Part shown: positions 24,521 through 32,814 of the stretch, piece after piece
Numbering within the stretch: position 1 is the stretch's first letter
How the letters are laid out: every line of letters begins with the position of its first letter
NCBI GenBank assembly: GCA_021832345.1
Contig: JAKBKY010000001.1
Coordinates: forward strand, 458,385-522,384
Direction: 5' to 3'
Length of the DNA stretch: 64,000 nucleotides
From: a bacterium
Lineage (GTDB): Bacteria > Vulcanimicrobiota > Vulcanimicrobiia > Vulcanimicrobiales > Vulcanimicrobiaceae
Position numbers and translations under genes: made by a program
The notes under the pieces: model-generated
The model's input: the letters and a program-made list of their open reading frames with translations, nothing else
What the model was told of the DNA's origin: nothing
The model's database searches: none

Positions 24521-25801
24521 ATGTCCGTCCGTCGATCGACCTCTCCACGTACGCGCTTGCAATGGCCGCGCATCCTGTTGGTTGCGGGGCTCCCGGCGGT
24601 CGTCTTGGGTGCGCTCTTCGTTCGCTTTGTTCCGGGCGTGTGGAATACCGCCGATCAGGTTGTCGGTTCGGTTGCCGCACGCATGGCGATCGGTAATCGT
24701 CCGATCAACATCCTCTTAATCGCGAATAACGCGCGCGGCGTCGCGGCCGATCAGCCGTTGGGGTTGGGGACCGCGGCCGGCCAAGCCGATGTGATTCTGC
24801 TCGCCCATATCGATCCGGCCACGCATCGTATCGATGCCATCACGGTGCCGCGAGACGCGCTCGTTGCGCAACCGGGTTGGGACGATCCCATTCCAAAGAT
24901 CAAGACGCTCTTCTTCATGGGCGATCAGGAGACGCCGCCACAGGGGCCGCAGGCGCTGGCCAAGGCGGTCTCCCGCTTGACGGGCTTGCCCATCGACGGC
25001 TACCTCGTCACGAACTTCGCCGGCTTCGCGCAGGCGGTCGATGCCGTCGGCGGCCTGACGATCGACGTCAAGAAACGCATCTACGATCCGCGCCACAGCG
25101 GCGCGAACTTTCAGCCGGGCGTCCAACACATGGACGGCAAGCAGGTCTTGGCGTTCGTGCGCGTTCGCCAGAACGAGGCCGGCAACGACTACCGCGTGAA
25201 TGACTTTCAGCGCATGCAGGCCGAGGTTGAAGTCCTCGGGCTCTTGCGCAACGCGGTCCTCAACCCAAGCAAGGTCAGTGCCATCCTGCCGCAGTTCGTT
25301 GCGCGCATTCGCAAGGATGTTGCCACCGATATCCCAGAGAATGAACTCGTGCGCATCGGCGTTGCGATGGCCGGTGCCCCGGTGTATCAGGTTCCGCTCG
25401 GAACGCTGCACGATTCCATGTGGCTGGCACCCGTTCGCGTTGCCGATGTCAACAGCGAAGGAAGAATCTGGGGTGATTACTACGACGTGCTCGACCCGGC
25501 GGAGATCTATCGTCGCTTAGCACCGTATGGATCGACGGGGAGCAGCACCGGTCTGCCGCCGTTACCGGCGCCTGCCTCCGTCCCGGTCGCGCTCTACGGC
25601 AGCGCGCACCTGGCGTTGCATCTGCAGCACCTCGGCTTTCAAGACCTTTCACGATTGGGCGGCCCAACGACATCGGGCCCCGCAACGGTGATCTACCCGC
25701 GCGCCAACCCGGAGCAAGGCTGGGTGGTTGCGCGCGCCATGGGTTTCGGCGACGAACAGGTCGAGCCCGGCGACGTCTCTCGCGTGACGATCTACGAATG
25801 A
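24521..25801 (+). CDS. LytR-CpsA-Psr (LCP) family glycopolymer ligase
   Basis: A 426-residue protein: a short basic cytoplasmic start, one transmembrane anchor (about residues 18-38), then an extracytoplasmic LCP domain with INILLIANNA, DVILLAHIDPATHRIDAITV, PRDALV and QVLAFVRVRQNEAGNDYRVN (catalytic-pocket arginines). The C-terminal ~80 residues look like a LytR_C domain. LCP enzymes transfer undecaprenyl-linked glycopolymers to the cell wall. Strong AGGAG five bases before the ATG. Confidence 0.88.
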   Translation: MSVRRSTSPRTRLQWPRILLVAGLPAVVLGALFVRFVPGVWNTADQVVGSVAARMAIGNRPINILLIANNARGVAADQPLGLGTAAGQADVILLAHIDPATHRIDAITVPRDALVAQPGWDDPIPKIKTLFFMGDQETPPQGPQALAKAVSRLTGLPIDGYLVTNFAGFAQAVDAVGGLTIDVKKRIYDPRHSGANFQPGVQHMDGKQVLAFVRVRQNEAGNDYRVNDFQRMQAEVEVLGLLRNAVLNPSKVSAILPQFVARIRKDVATDIPENELVRIGVAMAGAPVYQVPLGTLHDSMWLAPVRVADVNSEGRIWGDYYDVLDPAEIYRRLAPYGSTGSSTGLPPLPAPASVPVALYGSAHLALHLQHLGFQDLSRLGGPTTSGPATVIYPRANPEQGWVVARAMGFGDEQVEPGDVSRVTIYE

Positions 25802-25808
25802 AGCGCGC

Positions 25809-26816
25809 ATGATCGGCAGCAGGCAACACAAACCGCGCGTCATGTCGGGGATGCGCCCGACCGGGCGACTCCATCTCGGGCATCTCTTCGGCGTGCTCCA
25901 CCAGTGGGTGGAGTTCTGTGAGAGTTCGGATGCGTACTTTGAAGTGGCGGACCTGCACGCCTACACGACGGGCTACGCGCACCCCGAACAATTTCGGGAA
26001 GCCGGCCTCGAGATGGTGATCGACTGGCTGGCATCGGGAGTCGATCCAGCGCGTTCGACCTTCTATCTGCAGTCGGGCGTCCCGGAGATCAGCGAGTTGC
26101 ACACGTTGCTCTCGATGATCGTGCCGGTCTCCTGGCTTGAGCGCGTGCCCACGTATAAAGGGCAGATCGAGGCGCTGGGCAGCGAGATCGCCACCTACGG
26201 ATTCCTCGGCTATCCGCTCCTGCAACTCTGCGATATTGCGATCGTTCGCGGCGAACGCGTGCCGGTCGGTCGCGACCAAGTCGCGCACCTTGAGTTCTCG
26301 CGCGAGGTCGTGCGCCGTTTCAACTTTCTCTACGGCGACGGGAACGCAGTTCTTGTGGAACCGCAGCCGACGCTCTCGGAGTTCCCGGAAGTCCCCGGCA
26401 CCGATGGGCGCAAGATGAGCAAATCCTACGACAACTGCATCCTCATCGCCGACGACGAGGCGACCACGAGCGCCAAGGTTCGCTCGATGCTCACCGATCC
26501 GCAAAAGATTCGGCGTAACGACCCCGGCAGGCCGGAGATCTGCCCGGTCTTCGCCGTGTGGAAACTCGTGGCGCAGGCAGCCGCGACCGATGCCATCGCC
26601 GCAGAGTGCCGCTCGGGCGCACTTGGCTGCGTCGCCGATAAGTCGGCGCTTGCCGACGCCCTCAATGCCTTTCTTGCGCCGATACGGCAACGCCGAGCGC
26701 TCTATGCGCAGGATCCCGGCGCGGTGGAGCGCGTCCTGCTCGAAGGCACGGAGCGCGTACGCGAACTCGCCGCGCAGACGCTGCGCGATGTCAAGGCGGC
26801 GATGAGGTTTCGCTGA
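25809..26816 (+). CDS. trpS: Tryptophanyl-tRNA synthetase
   Basis: A 335-residue class-I aminoacyl-tRNA synthetase. It carries the HIGH-type motif HLGH in MRPTGRLHLGHLFGVL and KMSKS in DGRKMSKSYDNCI, at the spacing expected of TrpRS. It charges tRNA-Trp. It starts seven bases after the LCP gene, so is probably co-transcribed. Confidence 0.96.
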   Translation: MIGSRQHKPRVMSGMRPTGRLHLGHLFGVLHQWVEFCESSDAYFEVADLHAYTTGYAHPEQFREAGLEMVIDWLASGVDPARSTFYLQSGVPEISELHTLLSMIVPVSWLERVPTYKGQIEALGSEIATYGFLGYPLLQLCDIAIVRGERVPVGRDQVAHLEFSREVVRRFNFLYGDGNAVLVEPQPTLSEFPEVPGTDGRKMSKSYDNCILIADDEATTSAKVRSMLTDPQKIRRNDPGRPEICPVFAVWKLVAQAAATDAIAAECRSGALGCVADKSALADALNAFLAPIRQRRALYAQDPGAVERVLLEGTERVRELAAQTLRDVKAAMRFR

Positions 26817-26840
26817 GCTTTAGATGGGCGTCGCTCTCCA

Positions 26841-27809
26841 CTAGGTGAAGAGCGGCAGAGCGGCGGCACAATCGTTGAGCGCAACCACTTTTTCTTTATG
26901 TAAGGCAATAAAGCCGATACGCTGCTCTTGGAGAAGGGTTCCAATCCACGAGCTTTCACGGTCGGGAGCTTGACCAAATGCTAGTACTCGCTGCGCGCCG
27001 CCGACGTCTGCGCGATAGCGAAAGTCATAGTCGCAGAGCTGCCCAATCCCGAAGCGCATACGATCTACCGCCTCTGTCGGGTTCGTCAAGCTCTTAGCTT
27101 CGATGAGCATACGTTGCTCACCGATACTTGCAAACAAATCGATATTATTGTTATACCAGGTCGCGCCACCGCGCTTGAGCACTTCGGATTGCACGCGTTG
27201 AAGGATTGCTTGATGGTCGGACCGAGCGCGCTCTTGTAGCGCCGCCGACTCGTAGACGTTGACCCGCGTGTCGCCGTGCGGGACGTAACCTGCCCCATCT
27301 GGTATCGTGTCGATGCGCCGGAAACTGTCCCGGGGCGCTGCGATGGGCCGTCCAATGTAAGGACCTGCGGCGACAGCGAATGTGCTTGGCAAGATCGAAA
27401 ACGCCTCGGCGCGCACATCACCACGCGCTAGAATTTTCCAAAATGCGGTTTCGCTGAGTTCGCGAACGGCCGATTGAAAGGCCGGCGCGGTTGCGCTCTC
27501 GGACTCGATAAAAACCCCATTCGCGCTGTAGAGGGGCACCGGGACGGCAAATGCCTCGGCTTTCAAAATGTCCACGAAACGGTGGTCAGGACGCCGCGGG
27601 TCCGGCGACCATGGCCCGAGAATGCCGTGCCCGAAGTAACACTTCGAATCAGCCCTTCGCGCACTTCTTCCACGAGGCCGGTAGTAGATGAACCGGTCGT
27701 AGGGCCGGACGCGGCCAAAATACGCTCGGGGATAGTGATAGAGCGCGTATTCAACGTCTTCATAGACACGGTCGGCCGGCGAATAGTGTTGCGTGAGGAT
27801 GACCGGCAT
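26841..27809 (-). CDS. PD-(D/E)XK nuclease-like protein with EVE-like N-terminus
   Basis: A 322-residue protein. The N-terminal ~110 residues (RPYDRFIYYRPRGR, then KCYFGHGILGPW, then VPVPL) have the pattern of EVE/PUA-like readers fused to HNH or restriction nucleases. The C-terminal part has YNNNIDLFASIGEQRMLIEA followed by KS, a D...(E)xK catalytic signature of PD-(D/E)XK nucleases. The combination suggests a solitary, modification-dependent (type IV-like) restriction enzyme. Lower GC and weaker codon bias than trpS suggest acquisition. Catalysis is inferred. Confidence 0.6.
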   Translation of the reverse strand: MPVILTQHYSPADRVYEDVEYALYHYPRAYFGRVRPYDRFIYYRPRGRSARRADSKCYFGHGILGPWSPDPRRPDHRFVDILKAEAFAVPVPLYSANGVFIESESATAPAFQSAVRELSETAFWKILARGDVRAEAFSILPSTFAVAAGPYIGRPIAAPRDSFRRIDTIPDGAGYVPHGDTRVNVYESAALQERARSDHQAILQRVQSEVLKRGGATWYNNNIDLFASIGEQRMLIEAKSLTNPTEAVDRMRFGIGQLCDYDFRYRADVGGAQRVLAFGQAPDRESSWIGTLLQEQRIGFIALHKEKVVALNDCAAALPLFT

Positions 27810-27844
27810 CGTCGTGATTCGCGGCCCGCCTTGCAGCTACGGCG

Positions 27845-29053
27845 TCAGTCTTTGAACGCCGGCAGAGCGTCGGCCATCTGTGCGAGCGCGTAGTCGATGT
27901 CATCCAGCGAAGCGGCATAGGAGAAGCGCAGATACCCGCTGCCGGCGGCGCCGAATGCCGAGCCGCCGAGGCATGCGATACCGGCCTCTCGCAGCAAGTA
28001 GGCCGCGAGCGCCTTGTCGTCGTGGGTGATCTTGGCGACGTTTGGGAACGCGTAGAAGGCGCCTTCGGGAATCGTGCAGCTAACGCGCGGCAAGCGGTTG
28101 AGGCCGGCGACGAGGCGATCGCGTCGCGCTCGAAACTTCTCGTTCATCGCGCGTACCGGTTCATCGGGGCCGCGCAGCGCGGCGATGCCGGCCATCTGCA
28201 CGAAGGTGGCGACGCAGCTAAACGTGTTGTTGTTAAAGAGCGTCACGACCTTGGCGAAGTGTTCCGGCATCAAAGCGTAGCCCAGGCGCCATCCGGTCAT
28301 CGCGTAGGCCTTTGAGAAGCCGTCGACGACGATGGTGCGCTCGCGCATCCCCGGAAGCGATGCCAGCGAAACGAAGGGCGTGTCGAGATAGAAGTTGCGG
28401 CTATAGATCTCGTCTGAAATCACCAGGAAGTCGTGCCGCACGGCTAGTTCTGCAATGCGCGCCAGGTCCGCCGGCTGCAGCACGCCGCCGGTCGGGTTGT
28501 GCGGGGAGTTGATCATCACGACCTTGGTGCGATCGCTCACGCGCTGCGCGAGTTCATCGAGGTCCATGCACCAGTTGCGCGACTCGCGTAGCGGAATCGG
28601 GACGATCTTGGCCTGCAGATAGCTTGCCGCCGAGGCATAGGCGGGATAGGCGGGATCGAAGTAGACGAACTCATCGCCTGGATTGAGCAGCGCCGAAAGG
28701 ATGTTCCAGATGATGGGCTTGGCTCCCGGCCCGACGACCACGTGTTCGGCTGCATACGGCGGGTCGAGCCGGCGCAGACGACTGGCGCACTCGGCGACGG
28801 TTGCGCGCAACTCGGCAAGACCGGCCGAGGGCGTGTAGTGCGTGGCATGTCCGCGCAGGGCGGCGATCGCCGCTTCGACGATGTGCTCGGGCGTGTCGAA
28901 GTCCGGCTCGCCGATCTCCATGTGGACCACGCGCTTGCCGGTGGCTTCGAGTGCCCTGGCGCGCGCCAGCACTTCAAAGGCGCTCTCGCTGCCCAAGCGC
29001 GAGACGGCGCTGGCGATACGATCTTCTGTAGCGGCGAACATCTGTTGTGTCAT
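27845..29053 (-). CDS. Class I/II pyridoxal-phosphate aminotransferase (aspartate-type)
   Basis: A 402-residue fold-type-I aminotransferase: MEIGEPDFDTPEHIVEAA, HYTPSAGLAELR, the INSPHNPTGGVL substrate/PLP loop, the Schiff-base lysine in VVDGFSKAYAMTGWRLGYAL, and the C-terminal substrate-binding Arg in GYLRFSYA. Probably aspartate or a related amino-acid transaminase; the precise substrate cannot be read. Divergent from the beta-repeat gene at 29125. Confidence 0.9.
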   Translation of the reverse strand: MTQQMFAATEDRIASAVSRLGSESAFEVLARARALEATGKRVVHMEIGEPDFDTPEHIVEAAIAALRGHATHYTPSAGLAELRATVAECASRLRRLDPPYAAEHVVVGPGAKPIIWNILSALLNPGDEFVYFDPAYPAYASAASYLQAKIVPIPLRESRNWCMDLDELAQRVSDRTKVVMINSPHNPTGGVLQPADLARIAELAVRHDFLVISDEIYSRNFYLDTPFVSLASLPGMRERTIVVDGFSKAYAMTGWRLGYALMPEHFAKVVTLFNNNTFSCVATFVQMAGIAALRGPDEPVRAMNEKFRARRDRLVAGLNRLPRVSCTIPEGAFYAFPNVAKITHDDKALAAYLLREAGIACLGGSAFGAAGSGYLRFSYAASLDDIDYALAQMADALPAFKD

Positions 29054-29124
29054 CCTCGTGTAGCCGCGCGGACGCGGCGGTTGTCAAGGGAGCTCCTACC
29101 CGGCGGCGAAGAGTCGTCGTCGCC

Positions 29125-32100
29125 ATGCGCACCCTGACCGACGTCTTCGCGCCAGGATCGCCGACCTTACCGGAAGGGCTCCGAACGCTTGTGGTTTCGC
29201 CCGAGCGGGAACTCGAACCTGGGATGACGGTACGAGCGGCCTTTACGTTTGCCAACCACGGCGGCGCGCCCGCAACCGGGGTGCGGGTCCGGTTCAATAT
29301 CCCCGACGGCCTGGTCTACCTCGTCGGTTCCGGAACCTTCGAGGGAGAGCTCCTCGACGATGAGCAGGGGAACTCGCCGCTGCTTGCCCGCGGCGGTGCT
29401 GCGATCGGTGACGTTGCGCCCGGGCAAGAGCGGCGCATCGAGATTGCCTACAGCGTTGCCGGGGCGATCGAGAACGGTTCGACCATCGAGTTGCAAGCAG
29501 CCGTAGCCTCCTTCGAAGTGCCGCCGGTCGGCTCGAACGTGGTGCGCTTGGTGGCGCGCAGCAAACCGCAGTTGCGTAACGCGATGACCTCGATTGCGGT
29601 CGAGGCGCGGCCGGAGCCGGTGCCGGGCGGCGAGGCGCAGATCACCGTGCGCGTCCACAATGCAGGCGAATCGAGCGCTCACGACGTGGTTGTGGTGGCG
29701 CCCATCCCCGCGCATACGTCTTACGTGGCGAACTCGGCACGGGTCAACGGTCGCGAACTCGAACGCGACCTCGGCACCTCCTTCGACTACGCCTATGCGC
29801 CGACGATTGCGCCCACGCTGGCAGCCAGCGCTACCGTGACGCTGGTCTACCGGGTGCGTGTGGACGGCGCCCTCGACGACGGTACGGAGATCGTCGCCAC
29901 CGCTCGCGTCGCCTCCCAGGAAACCCCCGCCTTCGATCTTGCGGCGGGATCGCTGAACGTCGTCTCCGAGCCGGATTTTTCGACCGATGCGACCTCCTTT
30001 GAGATCGAACCGGCCCACGGCGTGCGCCCCGGCGAACGCGTGGCGTTCCACCTGGTTGCGCGTAACACCGGTACCTCGGCGGCCGCGCGTTTGACCGCGA
30101 GCCTCGAACTGCCCGATGCGTTGCTCTTCGTGCGTGGGGCCACGCGGATCGACGGCCGGCCGGTGCGCGAACGAAAGAAGGAGGTGACGACCTTCGACCT
30201 CGGGCGCATCGGCGTGGACGAAAGCGTTGAGCTGCACGGCGAAGCGGTGATCGCGACGCCGTTGCCCGACGGACAGGATCTCCCCGTCGTGCTCGCGCTG
30301 GCCTGGGAACCGCAACGCTGCGCAGGGGCCGGCGGACGCCGTTTCGAGCGAACGGTCACGGTGCATTCTGAGCCGCGGCTCGTTGCGCGTCGCAATGCGA
30401 TCGCGCGCTGCGGCCCGGCCGTCGTGCGGCCCGCCGATGAGATTGAAGCGACGATCCTGCTGGCGAACGACGGAAGCGCTGCGGTCACCGATGCCGTGCT
30501 GCGTGTACGCGTGGACGCAGGACTCGAAGAGGTGCGCGTCTTTGAGCGCAGCACGCGCGTGCCGTTCGATGCCGACGTTGCCGACCTTGGCGTGATCGAG
30601 CCCGCTGCGCAACGGCAGTTCTCGTTGCGCGCACGGGTGCGGACACCGTATGCCGATCGTGCAGAGGTGCGCATCGGGGCGAGTCTGCACAGTCGCGAGC
30701 TGGGCGAAACCTCTCTGGGTGAAGCGAACTGGCGCATCGATTCGCATCCTGCCTTTTCCGCGCAGAACTCGCGCTTGGAGCTTGCCGGCGACGCCGTCCT
30801 ACGCCCCAATCAGCTCGCCGACGTCTACGTGCGCCTCACCAATGTCGGCAGCGATGTCGCGCACAACGTGCGGCTGCGGCTCTACGTGTCGCCTGAAGCG
30901 CGGCTCGAGAGCGTCGACGGAGCGACGCGCGAGCGCTCGATGATCGCCTTCGGCGAGATCGCCCCCGGCGGCTCGGTCGAGGCGCGCTTGGGGCTGCGCT
31001 TGTTGCGCGGGCTGGCCAAGGCCCATCCGGTGACGGTGGACGCGGTACTCTCGGCCGACGCGATGCTGCCGATTCCGCTCGATGGGTTGGTCATCGCGAC
31101 CACCGCCGAACCGGACTTTTCGGTGGCCACGCTGCACGCGCAGCCCGCCGACGTCGTCGACGCCGGTGAGACCATCGAGTGGACGCTCTATCTGCGCAAT
31201 GGCGGCGACGGCCCCGCGCGTCGCGTCGCGGTGCGTGCGGCGCAACCCGACGCGTTGATCTACGTGCCGAACAGCACCACGATTAACGACATCCCGGTCC
31301 GCGATGTCGGAGCGCTCTCAAGCTTGGCCTGCGAACGGGGCATCGTGCTCAACGACGTCGACCCCGGCGTTGAGGTCACCCTACGGTTTCGCGACGTGGT
31401 GCATAACGGGCTCTCGGCCGGCGAAACGATCGCGCGGACGGTCACCATGAGCTACGACGGGCAACACGAGGATGTCGTCATCTCCGATGAACTCAAGGTG
31501 CGAGCGGTCCCCGCCTTTGCCAATGCGATCCCCGGGCTGCCCTTCGGCGTGGACGGGATGCTCGGGCCGTCGCTTGCCGACGGGCGGCGGGCGCTTTCGG
31601 CGGAGCGCTTCATCGAGTTGCCGCAGGCCACTCCGGTGGGCGGCGATGCTCTGACGTTGGCGAGCGGCATCATGCGTCGCCTGCCCGCGCCTGACGCGGC
31701 GTACGAGATATCGGCTGCGCTCATGCCCGATACCCTGCGCGGGCGCACGGTGGGGATGGTCGTCGGATTCGACCAGGATCGCTTGAAGCGCACCCTGCGT
31801 TTCCTCGACGAGGCATCGTTTGGTGGATTGGTGAGCCATCTCTTTGCGCTTCGCGCCATGCTGCCCGATGCGATCGGCGATACGCCGAGCGGGTCGCTCA
31901 GTTCGTTGCGCGAGACCCTCAAAGAGACGCTGGATCGCCTCTTCATCAAGCTGCGGCTGCCGAACTACGTGGTAGCACCGCGCGACGTCGAGACGCCGTC
32001 ATCGCGTGCCACCGTCGAACGCTTCCTGCTCGATGCCGCCTGCGCGCACGGCAGCCCCGCCGATCCGCCCGGCGCGGTGCGGGTCTTTACCGGCGGCTAT

Positions 32101-32361
32101 GATGCACAGCTCATCGAAGAGGGCGTACAACAACTCGGAGAGGCTCCACTGGCCACGGCTTGTCCGTGGATGGTCTTGGGTGCCTTGCTGCCGGACGGAG
32201 AGCCGGCCATGGTCGCCTACCGCCAGGCCTTTGCGGCGGCGTTCGGAGCGCTTGCCGATGCCGAGCCGACGGAGTTTCTCGACGCATTGCAACGCACTCA
32301 CGATCCGGCCCTGGACCTGGCTTTGCGCGGCGTTCGCCAGACACTCGCCGACAACGCATGA
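29125..32361 (+). CDS. Giant DUF11/CARDB-like beta-repeat protein, copy 1
   Basis: A 1,078-residue protein made of about seven beta-sandwich repeats of ~120 residues, each with an 'N-x-G-x-A' strand, a Y-V/F-V-x-x-(S/A)-(T/A) turn and a D-x-G-x-(I/V)-x-P-(G/A) turn (for example TYVANSARVNG; LIYVPNSTTIND), as in DUF11/CARDB modules. The last ~250 residues are a different, alpha-helical domain (FGGLVSHLFALRAMLPDAIG). There is no signal peptide or membrane anchor, unusual for DUF11 proteins. A paralogue follows at 32815. Starts MRTLTDVFAPG; coupled by ATGA overlap to the small membrane gene. Function unknown. Confidence 0.7.
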   Translation: MRTLTDVFAPGSPTLPEGLRTLVVSPERELEPGMTVRAAFTFANHGGAPATGVRVRFNIPDGLVYLVGSGTFEGELLDDEQGNSPLLARGGAAIGDVAPGQERRIEIAYSVAGAIENGSTIELQAAVASFEVPPVGSNVVRLVARSKPQLRNAMTSIAVEARPEPVPGGEAQITVRVHNAGESSAHDVVVVAPIPAHTSYVANSARVNGRELERDLGTSFDYAYAPTIAPTLAASATVTLVYRVRVDGALDDGTEIVATARVASQETPAFDLAAGSLNVVSEPDFSTDATSFEIEPAHGVRPGERVAFHLVARNTGTSAAARLTASLELPDALLFVRGATRIDGRPVRERKKEVTTFDLGRIGVDESVELHGEAVIATPLPDGQDLPVVLALAWEPQRCAGAGGRRFERTVTVHSEPRLVARRNAIARCGPAVVRPADEIEATILLANDGSAAVTDAVLRVRVDAGLEEVRVFERSTRVPFDADVADLGVIEPAAQRQFSLRARVRTPYADRAEVRIGASLHSRELGETSLGEANWRIDSHPAFSAQNSRLELAGDAVLRPNQLADVYVRLTNVGSDVAHNVRLRLYVSPEARLESVDGATRERSMIAFGEIAPGGSVEARLGLRLLRGLAKAHPVTVDAVLSADAMLPIPLDGLVIATTAEPDFSVATLHAQPADVVDAGETIEWTLYLRNGGDGPARRVAVRAAQPDALIYVPNSTTINDIPVRDVGALSSLACERGIVLNDVDPGVEVTLRFRDVVHNGLSAGETIARTVTMSYDGQHEDVVISDELKVRAVPAFANAIPGLPFGVDGMLGPSLADGRRALSAERFIELPQATPVGGDALTLASGIMRRLPAPDAAYEISAALMPDTLRGRTVGMVVGFDQDRLKRTLRFLDEASFGGLVSHLFALRAMLPDAIGDTPSGSLSSLRETLKETLDRLFIKLRLPNYVVAPRDVETPSSRATVERFLLDAACAHGSPADPPGAVRVFTGGYDAQLIEEGVQQLGEAPLATACPWMVLGALLPDGEPAMVAYRQAFAAAFGALADAEPTEFLDALQRTHDPALDLALRGVRQTLADNA

Positions 32362-32768
32362 GCGCGCTCGCCCTGCTTCTGGTGGGCGTCATCGTCCTCG
32401 GCGGGCTGGTGGGCGTCTACGCTTGGCTTGCTCCACGCAGGCCGGAACCGGTTCCGGCGAGTCGCCCGGCGGGGCGTGGTGATGCGCTCGATGAGTCGCC
32501 GGCCTGGGACGACGAAGCGGCGAACGAGTTCGAGGCGCTGAGCGAGTCGGCTCGCTGTGACCTGATCTTTGCCGTCGCCATGCTTGACGATGCGCGATCG
32601 CAGTCGTTGCTCAAACACGCGCTCGCCGATCCTTCGGAGGTGGTGGCCTTGGCTGCGGCCCGAGGTCTACGCAGCCTCGGTCAGGACGAAGCCCTCCTCG
32701 CCTATGCCCAGGCCCATCCCGGCGTTCGTGCGCAGCGGCTCCTCGCGACGCTTGCGCTCATGGAGTGA
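32358..32768 (+). CDS. Small membrane-anchored HEAT-like protein, copy 1
   Basis: A 136-residue protein. It has an N-terminal transmembrane helix (residues 3-23), a Pro/Arg linker, an acidic stretch (DDEAANEFEALSESARCDL), then two or three short helices reminiscent of HEAT repeats (LLKHALADPSEVVALAAARG). Its ATG overlaps the stop of the giant repeat gene, so stoichiometric production and interaction are likely. A diverged counterpart follows copy 2. Confidence 0.6.
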   Translation: MSALALLLVGVIVLGGLVGVYAWLAPRRPEPVPASRPAGRGDALDESPAWDDEAANEFEALSESARCDLIFAVAMLDDARSQSLLKHALADPSEVVALAAARGLRSLGQDEALLAYAQAHPGVRAQRLLATLALME

Positions 32769-32814
32769 GCGCGCTGCGTAGGGCGTCCCGTTGCAGAGGC
32801 GGAAAGAAGGGGTC

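Noticed and set aside
29167-30747. 526-aa minus-strand open frame opposite the first giant repeat gene
   Set aside because: Its composition mirrors the sense codons and no domain is seen; the sense frame shows clear repeats.
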